A stretch of 64,000 bases of DNA from Anadara kagoshimensis (GCA_021292105.1 CM037862.1:30970169-31034168), one strand, 5' to 3'; counted from the stretch's first letter, positions 36,135 to 47,441 are shown. Notes: a model not told the origin generated them from the sequence alone. Numbers and translations are program-made.

Positions 36135-37361
36135 TCAGATTTTGTCCTGCATATAAGCAAAACGCTTTGGACCTAACCTCTTGTGGCTAGCCTTTCGGGT
36201 AATTACTGCCGCAAAGTTGTCCATTGTATATTGTCTCATATGATTTATTAATTGTCGTTCTGCTCCGATCTCTCCATCATCATCAAATCCTTCGCGTAAT
36301 TGTCCACTTTGGTCATAAAATCTGTTCACTACAATATTGTGTGTCGTACTTGCGTTTAAAGGATTTTGTAGGATCATTTTGCTGAAATTCCTAATGTTAT
36401 TGAAACACGACACTTTGGTACCACTGCCCTAAAACTCATTTCCTGTGTCAATAATCGGTTTTGCTGTTACACATGGAATTTTTTCCAACAGCTGTCGCTC
36501 TGGTTCTTCCGTGCTCAATATCTGTTCCGCTTTTGGTGTTTTGACCTTATCTCTGTATACGGACCCATTTTCAAAAACAAGCTTGTCACAAAGTACACGC
36601 GTTTTCACATTCTGTTCATTATAAGTTTTTTGTAGATCGTACAACATTCGACGTCATTCTAATACTTCTGTTGGTGATTGTGGTGTAAGGTGAAATGAAA
36701 ATTTTGACCTGTTATCCTTCTTTGCTTTATATGTTTGTAACGTGTTCTCGTTTTTGGTATAATCAGCTAATCTAGCAACAATTGCAAGTTTTATTGTTTG
36801 AGAATGGACCTATGCGATGTATTCTGTCTCTCTGTATATCAGTCATTTCTAAATCTTTTTCTAATGTCGTTCTCATATGTGTAATTTCTCCCCCTTTTTC
36901 TCCTGATATCCATGTATTAATATGTTATTACGCATTGACCTACCTTTTAAATCTAACAACTGCTCAGATTGTTGTGTAACGGTTCTATCTAGTTTTATTA
37001 TAATAGCCTTCATTAAGTTAATCTCCTTTTGCAACTTTATATTTTCTGCTTTAATGGTAGTCATGTCAGACAGAGTATTGTCTGCTTGATGTGAAAATAG
37101 TTTAAGTCTTTCATCAACCCTGTCCTTACCCCAAATATCTTCTCTTAACCCTTTAATTTCAATTTCATCTACTTTTTCTAGTTTTTTGTTAATGTCTTTT
37201 AAAGTTTGTAATATTATAGGTAAAGCTGATAATGCTTTACTCACCTCTTCCATGTTTACATTTTGTTCAGGTGTAACCATTGTATGTGAATATATACTGT
37301 CTCCCTGCTCGTTTTCACTTATTTTTCTTTTTGCATAGGCTCTTCTTTCGTTCAATGACAT
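36135..37361 (-). pseudogene. L1-type retrotransposon ORF1 protein, broken
   Basis: Read on the minus strand, 37361-36873 is open for 162 codons. It begins MSLNERRAYAKRKISENEQG and has a heptad-like stretch from about residue 45 to 135 (many Leu/Ile/Lys, suggesting a coiled coil). It ends with DLKGRSMRNNILIHGYQEK, the start of the RNA-binding domain typical of L1 ORF1 proteins. A frameshift in a purine run near 36895 then breaks it. Downstream pieces in changing frames continue the domain (DIQRDRIHRIGPF near 36815; MLYDLQKTYNEQNVKTRVL at 36647-36429), and after an in-frame TAG near 36429 the last segment 36413-36135 runs to AYMQDKI. No ORF2 (endonuclease/RT) follows at lower coordinates. It is non-functional, an intronic or intergenic relic whose orientation matches that of the calcium channel gene. 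Confidence 0.8.
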
Positions 37362-38239
37362 AATTACCGTCCATTCAATGCAGTATCATGTTATAAGCAC
37401 CACCCATCCTCAGAATTCCATAAACTTAAATGTATACCCACTATTACAAGGAAAAAAACCTGGGGGTATTAAAACTGCCTGAGTGTTATAGGCGCCATGT
37501 TGTATTTTTTTGTATACATAAATTGCCATTTGGCACTTCACTCTGATTTTAAAAATTTGAAGCAGATGACAATATCGTTAAAGAAACTTTGATTATTCAT
37601 TCCATCAAAAGTGAAAGTGCATGTGAATTGCTCACCAGAGTTAAACTTTATGCAGATTTTCAGGAAAATGTGTGTCAAAGATAATATCTATCGGACAGTT
37701 CGTTGAATCTTGAAAATGCTTTTACAACTAAAATCAAAGTCACTTGCATAGTGTTTATGTACCTGTGCACTGGATCTTAATTTAATTTTTCATTACTTTC
37801 ATGGATTTACAATGCAACACCTAAAAGGATTTTTCATAATCTTCAGTTATATTCATGGATCGATAAAGTGCCAGGTAAATTCCATAACTTTGGATAAATT
37901 TAATAATTTCAATTTTATAGGCATAAAAGATGTGCAAGATATTGTGAGAAAACATCATATTTATTTTTTTAATGAATAAATTGATCTTATTAATTTTGTA
38001 TATTCGTTTAATTGGTATTTACCGGTGGCCTTATCAGTAAATAAAACTACTAAATGGTTAAATGCTAAATATTTATGACAGAATCGTAATTCTTCTTTGT
38101 TATTTAAAATCAGATATATTTTTTAGCTTTATATAGAAGTTTAGCATTTATTACTAACTATTAGCTTTAATTTATTCCAACATTATCTACTTCTGGTTTA
38201 TGGAATAAACATCATTGAAGAGACACAACTATTGATTGC
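37362..38239. other. Single-copy sequence, nothing recognised
   Basis: AT-rich; scanned on the minus strand for the next calcium channel exon (expected phase 0, following a NQDNRQ-type sequence) without success. Confidence 0.5.
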
Positions 38240-38630
38240 TGTACCAAAACAAACAATATTCTTATATACAGTTTATAGTTTCCAAGATCATAAAGAAAAT
38301 CAGAAAGATAAAAAAATTAGGTCATGACCTTCACAATTGACATTGACCCAATTTTGAAGGTAATAACAAGATTATGTCAAAACTGAAAACCCGATGTATT
38401 TATCTGATCAAGTTTTACCGATTTTAAGCTAGTTTATCTTTTTTATTTTTAAATAAAACAAAAACATGTAACCTTTTTTTGCCTGAATTTCACAAAATGA
38501 ACAAACTATAGGCTTAAGACCCAAGAGAAGCAAAATATCACATCAGATTTTTTCTCCAAATGCAGGTCTTGGAGATGATTTTTTAAAGAGTTTTGAACCT
38601 AGTTTAATGTAGTCATGGCAACAAACAAAT

Positions 38631-38664
<34 letters not shown>

Positions 38665-38670
38665 TGTGCT
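38240..38670 (+). mobile_element. Pearl right-region fragment with (AC)n
   Basis: Matches the right region of other pearl elements (TTAGGTCATGACCTTCACAA at about 38317, AAACTGAAAACCC, AACATGTAACC). It ends in a (CA)n run at about 38637-38664 and lacks the usual CAGGTGAGC terminus. Confidence 0.65.
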
Positions 38671-38758
38671 ATGCCATAAGCTCACATGTCACATCACCTT
38701 TGGTCAGACAAGTTTATTACAGAGTCAACTGTAGTTTCTGTACAAAAGTTCATATTAC

Positions 38759-38916
38759 CTGTCTATTATCCTGATTGGTGGCTATGAGAAATGCTCCATC
38801 GTCTAACAGATAACACTGTACTTTATGGGAGTCTTTACATCCAAGATATTCATTATCATCTGTGGCACTTTCCATCATCTCAACAAGTGTTTTATGGTCT
38901 AAATAAGCTCCTACAA
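38759..38916 (-). CDS. Calcium channel alpha-2/delta subunit, internal exon (third of three seen)
   Basis: A 158-bp exon with acceptor TTTTTTATTGCAG and donor ACAG|GTAATA. It enters in phase 1 and leaves in phase 0. It encodes VGAYLDHKTLVEMMES through KVQCYLLDDGAFLIATNQDN. In alpha-2/delta proteins this is the extracellular segment where KPAVVG leads into a Cys-containing loop and a CxLIDDGGFL-type core; here CYLLDDGAFL is the match, with two Cys visible. The preceding exon ends ...FKPA plus one base, so the join reads FKPAVVGAYLDHK, as the family requires. Alpha-2/delta is a GPI-anchored extracellular auxiliary subunit that promotes trafficking and gating of voltage-gated calcium channels. 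No next exon was found to the left. An acceptor-side mariner-like terminus (TACAGTCAAACCTGTC) begins only 18 bp upstream. Confidence 0.85.
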
Positions 38917-40189
38917 CTGCAATAAAAAACATTTACAGTCAAACCTGTCTATAAAGGCCACTTTTCTGTAGTCATAAATGACATGGACAAATTAAAGACA
39001 AAAGTTGTTTCACAACAAAAACAGTAGTAATATGTTTCAAATGGCAACTGAAATGAATTTGTAACTGACTTCAGACAATGCCCTTATTGATTTCGTTCTC
39101 TTAAATACACTGAATAAAAATAATTTTAACAAAGGTTAATTAAAGTTTGCCCAGTTTCAGGGTTCAAAGTTGCAACTAAATTAGGTGTTCATTGCAGATT
39201 CTGTTTTTCTATTTGTGTTTTTTTACAAAGTGATTTCGAACTCCTCTGCCTCGTGACTTATAGAGGGAATCTGGATTGATATTAAACATTTAATATTATA
39301 TAATATACAAATTAAACTGGTAAAATATGTAATACAATGTGTTTTTAGATTCTTTTTAGGATAAAATCACAATAATTTTATTGCTGGTGCCTCAAAGTCT
39401 CAATTGGGCCTAAAAGTTTTATTTAAGACTTATTTTTTATATAAGGAGCCAGGCTGGCTGAATCATAAAGTCACTTTGAGTTCTGCATTTCAGAGAAGAA
39501 ATTGACAAGCAAATTCAGTGAATTAGGATCCCCAACAAGCAGGTTTATTTTTTTGTGATTTGCACTTAAGTTCAAAGGGCAATAACTTGCAGGAAAATGA
39601 GTTAACTATCTCAGGCAAATGATATACCGGTACACATCTGTCAATTTTAATGCTTTGCATCAAGTTTCGTGAGGTATTGCTATAAAGAGTTGGAGATATA
39701 CTCTTGACAAGAAGTGTCAGTGCATTAAAATTTAAAGGTATATATTTTTTCAAAATGTAGGTTAAATTTTTTCAAAATGTAATGCAAAATGAGTAACCAT
39801 TTTCCAACAAATTAAATAGTACATAAAGATAGATTACAAGGCATGTAAAGCTTGCGTAAAGATGGCATAAACCCACTTTCTTGGCATTATTGTACTAAAA
39901 CGCTTCAATTTAAGATGATTATGTAAAGATTAAGATGCATAATCCTTGCATAAAGATAGTGTAAAGCCAGTGTCTTAAAATTAAGAATCTTTATGCATTG
40001 CATAAAGATCGTATTAAGTTATCAAAATAATGGCATAAAGAAAGCGTAAAGATGGCATAAAGACAGCATTTTTGTCCTGTGGAAATGAATTAATTAAAAG
40101 TTTAAGACTATAGAACAGCCAAATATCATATCAGAATTTTGCTCCAGTCATGTGTTTTAGAAAATGTCACAATTTTAGATTTTTCAGTC
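38917..40189. other. Intron of the alpha-2/delta gene, mostly single-copy
   Basis: A mariner-like terminus, TACAGTCAAACCTGTCTATA, is seen at about 38934; its partner end was not found. At 39822-40075 degenerate repeats of GCATAAAGAT/GTAAAGATGG occur about ten times. Otherwise no feature. Confidence 0.5.
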
Positions 40190-40344
40190 AAATGTCCATT
40201 ACTCCCCGCCAATTGGGCCCGATATGCTCAGCTGATAAATAATAGCTAGCTGATTGGTTTCAAGAAAACATAAATACTGAAACCCAATGTCAAAGTCTTT
40301 CATAAAAGTAATGATTTGAAGCTAAAATAGTGATAACAAAAGTA
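40190..40344 (+). mobile_element. Pearl left-end fragment
   Basis: CAATTGGGCCCGATATGCTC then AGCTGATAA and GCTAGCTGATTGG match the left region of the element at 63261 (GGGCCTGATACGCTCACCTG, GGCTAGCTGATAG). The initial AACAAGAGG is lost. Confidence 0.55.
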
Positions 40345-41630
40345 AACAAGAAGCCCATTGGCCTTATTATTCACCTGAGGCTGAGTACATATTTCATACA
40401 GAAGTTCAATGGTCAATGACATTAATTAAAGCGAATGTTCAAATTTTCTGCACTAAGGGTTGATTATAGGCAAGTATTCTTGCCAATTAATTATTACTTG
40501 TCCTAAAAATGCAATATATAACATATCTAAAGTCTAGCTACAATATATTATTTATAAACAGCTAAAACATCTATATATCAAAATGTTCATTAGGCCAATA
40601 TTCAAATAAACATGATTATACAAAAAGTTTATAGTTTTTGAGATGAATAATCATTTAAGTATGTGTTTGCACCTGTGACTTTTTAACCTATGACCCTCAT
40701 TGATATATCAAAATATTCACTAGGCCAATACTAATAATGTTCCAATATATATGCCTATACAAAAAGTTTATAGTTTTTGAGATAATTAACCATTTCAGCA
40801 TCTGTTCGCATCTCTGACCTTGACCTTTGAACCTATGACCTTCATTTATATATCAAAATGATTTTTAGGCCAATGCCTACAATATTTAATATACATGCCC
40901 AAACAAAAAGTTTATAGTTTTTTGAATTAATGAACCATTTCAATATTCCTTTGCATTTATGTCCTTGACTTTTGAACCTATGACCTTCATTCATATATCA
41001 AAATGATTGTTAGGCAAATGCCTACACTATTCCAATTTACATGCCTATATAAAAAGTTTATAGTTTTTGAGATAATAAACCATTTCAGCATTCTCATCTA
41101 TGACCTTGACTTTTGAACCTATGACCTTCATTTATATATCAAAATGATTGTTAAGCCAATGCCTACAATATTCTAATATACATGCCTATACAAAAAGTTG
41201 AGAGTTTTTGAGATAATTAACCATTTCAGTATCCGTTCGCATCTATGACCTTGACCTTTGAACCTATGACCTTCATTTATATATCAAAATGATCTTTAGG
41301 CCAATGCCTACAATATTCTTATATACATGTACATGCCTATACAAAAAGTTTATAGTTTTTGAGATAATTAACCATTTAAGTATTCGTTCCCATATATGAC
41401 CTTGACCTTTGAACCTATGACCTTCGTTCATATATCAAAATTATCATTAGGCAAATGCCTACAATATTCCAATTTACATACCTGTATAAAAGTTTATAGT
41501 TTTTGAGATAACTAACCATTGCAGTATTTGTTTGCATCTATGACCTAGAGCTTTGAACCTATAACCTAGAGCTTTGAACCTATGACCTTCATCCATATAT
41601 CAAAATGACTGTAAGACCAATACGATCTAT
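40345..41630 (+). mobile_element. Pearl-type element E4, right-truncated
   Basis: Left end AACAAGAAGCCCATTGGCC then TTCACCTGAGG, followed by about seven core units of ~145 bp up to 41620 (the last has a small internal duplication of GACCTAGAGCTTTGAACC). It is cut at CCAATA|CGATCTATGCAT where repeat X begins, so its right end is missing. Part of its core (40766-41327) exists as an inverted duplicate at 43087-43649. Confidence 0.75.
40766..41327 (+). repeat. Inverted duplication, left arm
   Basis: Reverse-complements 43087-43649 almost perfectly, including rare variants of the pearl core such as TTTTTTGAATTAATGAACC, CCTACACTATTCCAATTTAC, a shortened CATTTCAGCATTCTCATC unit and AAAAAGTTGAGAG, in the same order. 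Two arms of 562 and 563 bp are separated by a 1,759-bp spacer. Confidence 0.9.
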
Positions 41631-42703
41631 GCATCGTCCGACGGATGTTTTTTTTTTTTTTTTTTTGAAAAAGAAACAATGTACCAAACCATATATTGCT
41701 GAATTAAATGGTAGAAAATAATAATTTCATAAATATATGAAAAAGACAATCGGTAATTAAAATTTAAAAAAGTTGTACCCGATCGTTTTGTCATTTCGGA
41801 TAGAGAGAAAGTAGAGTTTTGCAGATCCTACCGTCGCTATGAGTGGGTACAATCGCAAAATAACTTTCTAAATTTGCTTCTACTTGAATGTATGGGCATT
41901 AATTGTTTAAATAATATAAACTTCAAAAGCTTCCTAAATGTATGTGCAGGACAGGTCGACAGATTGTTGGTGACCTAGTTTAACGATGTAAACAAACCGT
42001 GATCACGGAAATGCTTTTTTCATGAAAACATACTACCACGTGTTTTTGAGGACAGGTGTCGATATTTTGGAATCAGTAAACATTTGTATTATTACACCAC
42101 ATATATTTTATTTCCTCTGCTTGTGGATGACGTCTGCAGCAGCGCTTATATGAAACCCTGTTCGGAACGTATTTAAAATTTGCACACAACAACTGTACGA
42201 ATATTATCTCCCTTTCACGAAAGTAAAATCTAATCGATAAACATTTTAAAATATGACACAATTGCCTCAACATCAAAATACGTTATCATAACCTTCAAAA
42301 TAAATTTAAATTTCCGTAGATTTCACGAAGAATTAATTAAACAACCTGCCGTTGCTGTTCATTTCATAAAAAGTTATGGTTTTACATCTTCTCGGACTAC
42401 TTTTTATTGTAAACATGAGATCAGTTCGCCAAATTGCAGAAATTATTAGATGCATCCCGTCGCAATATTTTACTAGATTCCAAAATGTATTCCGAAAATT
42501 TATTCCAAATGTGCATATGTAACCAAATGCATTACCCGTCTCAGAATACATATCTCACAATAAAACAGATATACTTCTTTCACGCTCATTTACCAGGCGC
42601 ACTATTTCTAGGTGTACTCATATCTTATAATTTCATAGCAAAGAAGCTCGATATCTTGGAAGAAAGCGATCGCAATGTACACGCGTTCACTATTGTGAAC
42701 GCT
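41631..42703 (+). mobile_element. Repeat X, copy X1 (left-truncated)
   Basis: Shares long blocks with 59145-60385 (ACAATGTACCAAACCATA/GT, GAAATGCTTTTTTCAAG/TG, TGCATCCCGTCGCAATATTT, GAATACATATCTCAC). It begins at CGATCTATGCATCGTCCGAC, so about 120 bp of the left end are lost, and ends GTGAACGCTGTACAAAAA. Both it and X4 contain the Z insertion, here with both Z termini deleted. ORFs on both strands (42434-42736 + and 42333-42551 -) have no known domain. Confidence 0.8.
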
Positions 42704-43086
42704 GTACAAAAAGTTTATACTTTTCGAGATAATTAACCATTTCGGTATTGTTTTGCATCTGTGACCTTGACCTTTGAACCCATGACCTTTTTCTATACAT
42801 CAAAATGATCGTTGTATCAATATCTACAACATTGTAATATACATGCCAATACAAAAAGTTTAAAGTTTTCCAGATAATAAATACAATCAGTTCAGAGAAT
42901 TAGAGGAATTAATCATTTTCTGTTGTGTCTACATTGCACTACGTTATCTTGTACATTGGCTCTCTACTACAACTTGAATCAGGGGACGTAACTCTTCCAA
43001 AATTATTATAAATTCATTACAACAGCATATTCTTTACAACGGCAAAACTGCTGATCACGGAGATGGCCGTTATAAAGAGTGCTGAC
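42704..43086 (+). mobile_element. Pearl core fragment followed by mariner-like end
   Basis: About 1.3 core units (ACCTTGACCTTTGAACCCAT) run to 42885. Then about 200 bp of other sequence ends GGCCGTTATAAAGAGTGCTG then ACTG, a mariner-type terminus abutting TA at 43089-43090. The left terminus of that element is not clear. Confidence 0.55.
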
Positions 43087-43649
43087 TGTATATAAGAATA
43101 TTGTAGGCATTGGCCTACAGATCATTTTGATATATAAATGAAGGTCATAGGTTCAAAGGTCAAGGTCATAGATGCGAACGGATACTGAAATGGTTAATTA
43201 TCTCAAAAACTCTCAACTTTTTGTATAGGCATGTATATTAGAATATTGAAGGCATTGGCTTAACAATCATTTTGATATATAAATGAAGGTCATAGGTTCA
43301 AAAGTCAAGGTCATAGATGAGAATGCTGAAATGGTTTATTATCTCAAAAACTATAAACTTTTTATATAGGCATGTAAATTGGAATAGTGTAGGCATTTGC
43401 CTAACAATCATTTTGATATATGAATGAAGGTCATAGGTTCAAAAGTCAAGGTCATAAATGCAAAGGAATATTGAAATGGTTCATTAATTCAAAAAACTAT
43501 AAACTTTTTGTTTGGGCATGTATATTAGAATATTGTAGGCATTGGCCTAAAAATCATTTTGATATATAAATGAAGGTCATAGGTTCAAAGGTCAAGGTCA
43601 GAGATGCGAACAGATGCTGAAATGGTTAATTATCTCAAAAACTATAAAC
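43087..43649 (-). repeat. Inverted duplication, right arm (pearl core on minus strand)
   Basis: About four pearl core units on the minus strand (AAAGGTCAAGGTCATAGATG on the plus strand). This is the only pearl core found in minus orientation in the window. It matches 40766-41327 unit for unit, so it arose by inverted duplication rather than an independent insertion. Confidence 0.9.
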
Positions 43650-44430
43650 AAAAAAACAAAATTAGGTCATGGCCTTCACAATTGTCCTTGACTCCATTTT
43701 AAAGGTAATTACAAGAATATGTCAAAACTGAAAATCCCATGTCATTATCTGGTGAAATAGTCAAGTAACTGCATGGGAACTGAATTTCTATTTATAGTAA
43801 CTGTGACCTTGGCCTTTGACCTGATGACCTGAGTCACAATCCTATGCACTGTCTTGTCACAGAGAATAAGTAGAAGTTTGTGATCAATCTGACAAATACT
43901 AGTAGTCTTTAAATGCACGGAAACTGAATTTCTCTTTATAGTAACTGTGACCTTGACCTTTGACCTAGTGACCTGATTTGCAATTCCTTGCATTGTCTTG
44001 TCACAAGGAATCAGTGGACCAAGTTTGAGATCAATCAGACAAAGAGTGTGTCTTCAAATTTGCCTGGACGCCCACCCACTCTGATAAACAGTGCAAAAAA
44101 CATACTACTTCCTGTCAATATTGACCGGCACATAAATTTTTTTATAGTTCTCCAGTTATATAATAACTAGAACTGTCTCTTGAGAACCAAATACCCCCTG
44201 CCCCCAACAATTACAAGGGTTCAATATTTTCCCTGACTTTGACTTTTGCAATATAAACTTGGTTCAAGGTCATGACACACCTTTGGACAATGAAGATTAT
44301 TCATGTGAAGTTTGATGACAGTTGTCCAAAGCAATTGTGAGATATGGCCCGGACAGGATTTTACACGGACAGACAGACATGATGATTTCTATATACCCCT
44401 TCAAACTAGATTGCGGGGGGTATAATAAAT
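43650..44430 (+). mobile_element. Pearl right-region fragment plus another tandem element
   Basis: 43650-43750 matches pearl right regions (TTAGGTCATGGCCTTCACAA). 43775-44060 holds two units of about 143 bp (GGAACTGAATTTCT..., GTAACTGTGACCTTGGCC, TGTCTTGTCACA). It ends in a tract GGACAGACAGACATGATG and a hairpin ATACCCC...GGGGGTAT near 44390-44428, a terminus type also seen in rolling-circle derivatives. Confidence 0.6.
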
Positions 44431-44765
44431 AGTTTACCCTAAATTTTAATTGATGTAGCACAATATTAGTTGGAATGTGTTAGTGACCAGATATAGGATA
44501 TATGATATAATAATTTTCAAATGGGTCAAAAGCCTAGCTGAGTTGGAAATAAAATTTCCTAAGAACTTCTTTCCTTTATAAGGTCACTTACGCATTCAAT
44601 AATACAGTTATGGTTGCAATTTAGATTACACTTCAACTGAATCGTTTTTGACATTAAATATTGGAGTCTCGGGCCTATAAGACATGTGATATGGAATTCA
44701 CCATGCTTTGTTCTTTTTATCATATATTTGAATTTTTGCATGCATTGATATCAATTACAAAACAT
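44431..44765. other. Intronic sequence, nothing recognised
   Basis: AT-rich, no repeat or exon recognised; ORFs on both strands overlap antisense to each other and look accidental. Confidence 0.5.
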
Positions 44766-45720
44766 AGCACTGCCGAGCTGCTGTACGGCGTAGTTGGGAA
44801 AATGGTGCGGGGGTGGGGTCGATCAATCCATAGTCCGACAGATGATGTTTTTGAAAAAGAAACAATGTACCAAATCATGTATTGCTAAGTAGAAGTCGAC
44901 AGAAAATAGTAATTCCATAAATATATGAAAAAGACGATCAGTAACTAAAATTTAATAAAGTTTTATAAATGTGTACCCGATTATTGTTTGTCATTTTGGA
45001 TAGAGTGAAAGCAGACCAACCGCTGCTATGAGGGGGTTCATTCTAGTATTGGTATGTAACTGGATCATTTGATGTTAAGTCTGGTTATTAATAAACTGCT
45101 GATTATCACTCACAATATTCCCGTTTCATGTTAATTTTACTTCCAAATCGGTAAAGTATTTCAAATCCACATTTGTATTCCATGCGTGTCAGTTAGCTCA
45201 TGACACTGTACGATTTATCTCCCTTTCAGGGAAGTACAAACTAATCGATAAATCAGTTTTAAAAAAATGTCAAAGGAAGGCTCAACATCAAAATACGTTA
45301 TTATAACTTTCAAAATAAATTTAAATTACCGCCGATTTTATAAAGAATTATGTAAGTTCACCCGCCATTGTTGTTTATTTCATAAAAAGTTATGATTTTA
45401 CATGGTAGGATGCAAACTTCCCGGACTACTTTTTATTGTATTTACAAGATCAGTTGGCCAGATTGCACAAATTTTTGGTTGCATCACGTCGCAATATATT
45501 ACTAGATTCCGAGATATATTCCGGAAATTTATTCCAAATGTGCATATGTAACAAAATGCATTACCCGTTTCAGAATACATATCTCACGACATTTCCTTCT
45601 CATTCATTTACCAGGCGCACTTTTTCCATGCACACTAATCTCATAGAAAAGAAGCCCGATCTTGGCAGAGAAAGGGATAGCAAAGTACGCGTTCACTATC
45701 GTGAAACGCCGTACAAAAAT
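44766..45720 (+). mobile_element. Repeat X, copy X2
   Basis: Starts AAAACATAGCACTGCCGAGC then TGCTGTACGGCGTAGTTGGG and ends CGTGAAACGCCGTACAAAAA. TGTACGGCGT near the left end is the inverse of ACGCCGTACA near the right end, suggesting short inverted termini. It lacks the Z insertion present in X1 and X4. Confidence 0.75.
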
Positions 45721-46391
45721 TGTCATCACATAAAATTTATTTGTTATTATGAAATTTGATCCATTTATTATTGTTGAAATAAATGAAAAAAAAAATAAAC
45801 ACAATGCAACTAGACCAAGACTAACTGGTGTTTGTTTATGACTGTCTGCATCGAATTTGAAGCAAAAAACACAGAGACTTTCTGGATACTGATAGCCAAG
45901 AGGATCCAAGAAGGGGTGTGATATTGGGGGTGTGATATTGATGGTGTGATATTTGGGGTGCGATATAAAGGATGCGATATTGATTTGTAGTTTGCATCAA
46001 TATCCGTTATGCAGAAACTATATATTTCAGGACAAATATATGATAAATGGTATTATTACATTATGATATGATTTTACTCCGAGACCTTTGTTTTGATTGG
46101 TTAAACTACTAGCACACACAATACCGTTTTTCATCATATTGCACTCTGGAACACGATAAATCACCATATTGCACTAAGCCAATCAAATCCATTGTTCGAA
46201 ACTGGAATTGAACACACAAAGAATGAATTGCGCCATTTAATGACATCACAGACATTAGTATGTCATTGGTTGTTGTGATGCTGCACTGGTACCGTGATGG
46301 CGGCCAGTGTCGGAACATAAAAGGCAAATGATATTTATTAGTAAAATATAACAATTGTCTTCTCATTTTAAGATAGTTTACATGTAAAAAA
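45721..46391. other. Intronic sequence with a ~12-18 bp minisatellite
   Basis: At 45913-45983 a short unit (GGTGTGATATTG and variants) repeats five times. The remainder is unrecognised apart from scattered CATATTGCACT motifs related to repeat Y. Confidence 0.6.
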
Positions 46392-46965
46392 ACAATTATA
46401 GCATTTCAGTGAGTGCAATATGATGTTTTATTATATAGCAATATATGCCTCGCATAGAAATTAAACGATAAATCCCGAGGTGTTAGCGCGCAATATATAC
46501 TGATATTTGCACGCTAACTTTGTTCCAGTCAGAGGTTTCTCGAATCAATTTTTTCATACTGCACGCTTTGTCACATGACGCTGTCATTTATGACATCATA
46601 AGATTGTTGTTGACGTCATGGATGTTTTGTTGTCATATTGCACTAGTTCTTATATCCATTTACAAGAACTAGTGCAATATTTATGTTTTGTACAACGAAA
46701 TGGTATTTTAGATGAAATACTTGACGGGAGTAAACGAAATTTATTTTGCTATATAATAAAAGGGTTATTGAACTGATATTGTGAAATATTGTCCCTCGTT
46801 GATTCAAAATTTGCACTCGCGAGCTCGTGCAAATATCGAGTCAACTCGGGACAATATTTCACAATATCAGTTCAATAACCCTATATTATCGGCAAAGAAA
46901 AGTAACATTGACCTCGGCCTAGGGCCTCGGCACTCATATTGCACTCACTGAAATGCTATAATTGT
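46392..46965. mobile_element. Palindromic inverted-repeat element Y2
   Basis: A 574-bp element with perfect 32-bp terminal inverted repeats beginning ACAATTATAGCATTTCAGTG (46392-46423 and 46934-46965). Inside are a perfect 35-bp inverted repeat (46761-46795 and 46848-46882; starts AGGGTTATTGAACTGATATT) and a perfect 17-bp stem ATATTGCACTAGTTCTT at 46635-46651 with 46664-46680. No ORF of note. A truncated relative lies at 18779-19200. The element ends 43 bp downstream (in transcript sense) of the calcium channel exon at 47009. Confidence 0.85.
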
Positions 46966-47008
46966 ATATTATTATATATGATGACAACAATAAGTTATAA
47001 GCTTTTAC

Positions 47009-47110
47009 CTGCAGGTTTAAACTTCATTGTCTGTCCTTTCACCTCTGAAGACATAGTTATTGATTTTACAACCTTTATCTCTGGCAAGGTGTCATTATCT
47101 GTTCTCATAG
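47009..47110 (-). CDS. Calcium channel alpha-2/delta subunit, internal exon (second of three seen)
   Basis: A 102-bp exon with acceptor TGTATCATTTCAG and donor GCAG|GTAAAA, entering and leaving in phase 1. After the split first codon it reads MRTDNDTLPEIKVVKSITMS, then SEVKGQTMKFKPA. The final FKPA is the start of the conserved KPAVVG motif completed by the next exon at 38916. The upstream exon at 62207-62104 supplies the first base of its split codon (G+CT = Ala). The phase agreement on both sides is the main support, since the exon is short and the first two thirds are poorly conserved in the family. It lies in the extracellular alpha-2 part of the protein, and no membrane segment is present. 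On the opposite strand a 64-codon ORF overlaps by chance. Confidence 0.8.
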
Positions 47111-47441
47111 CTGAAATGATACAAATCAATTAAATTTAAATTCTAAATCACTAGTTTATGTCCAAGTTGTTATTGGCTCATGGGCCTTAATGATAACATG
47201 AGAATAATGCCGTGTTGCCTGGTACAAACTTTAGTCTAACTCAGAAGATACGTTTACATACACACACACTTTACAATGCTTTTAGCCCAGCTGGCTATTT
47301 AGAGCAAAAGAAGAGGCTTATTGGCCTTTATGCTCACTTGAAGGTATGTAGATGCCCCATGCAGTGGTTCAATGGTCAATAACATTAATGAAAGAGAATG
47401 TTTAAATTTTCCATGCTTTCAGCAAGGATTTTTGTAAATTT
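47111..47441. other. Intronic sequence with a degraded pearl left end
   Basis: From about 47308 AAGAGGCTTATTGGCC then ATGCTCACTTGAAGG and GGTTCAATGGTCAAT match a pearl left region for about 120 bp. The rest is unrecognised. Confidence 0.55.

Noticed and set aside
42333..42736. Overlapping plus and minus ORFs conserved among X copies (also near 45400-45760 and 60049-60419)
   Set aside because: Conservation follows from repeat copies; neither strand shows a known domain, and both are open because the sequence is short and nearly identical.
46939..47133. 64-codon plus-strand ORF
   Set aside because: It lies opposite the minus-strand calcium channel exon, whose splice sites and phases are better supported.
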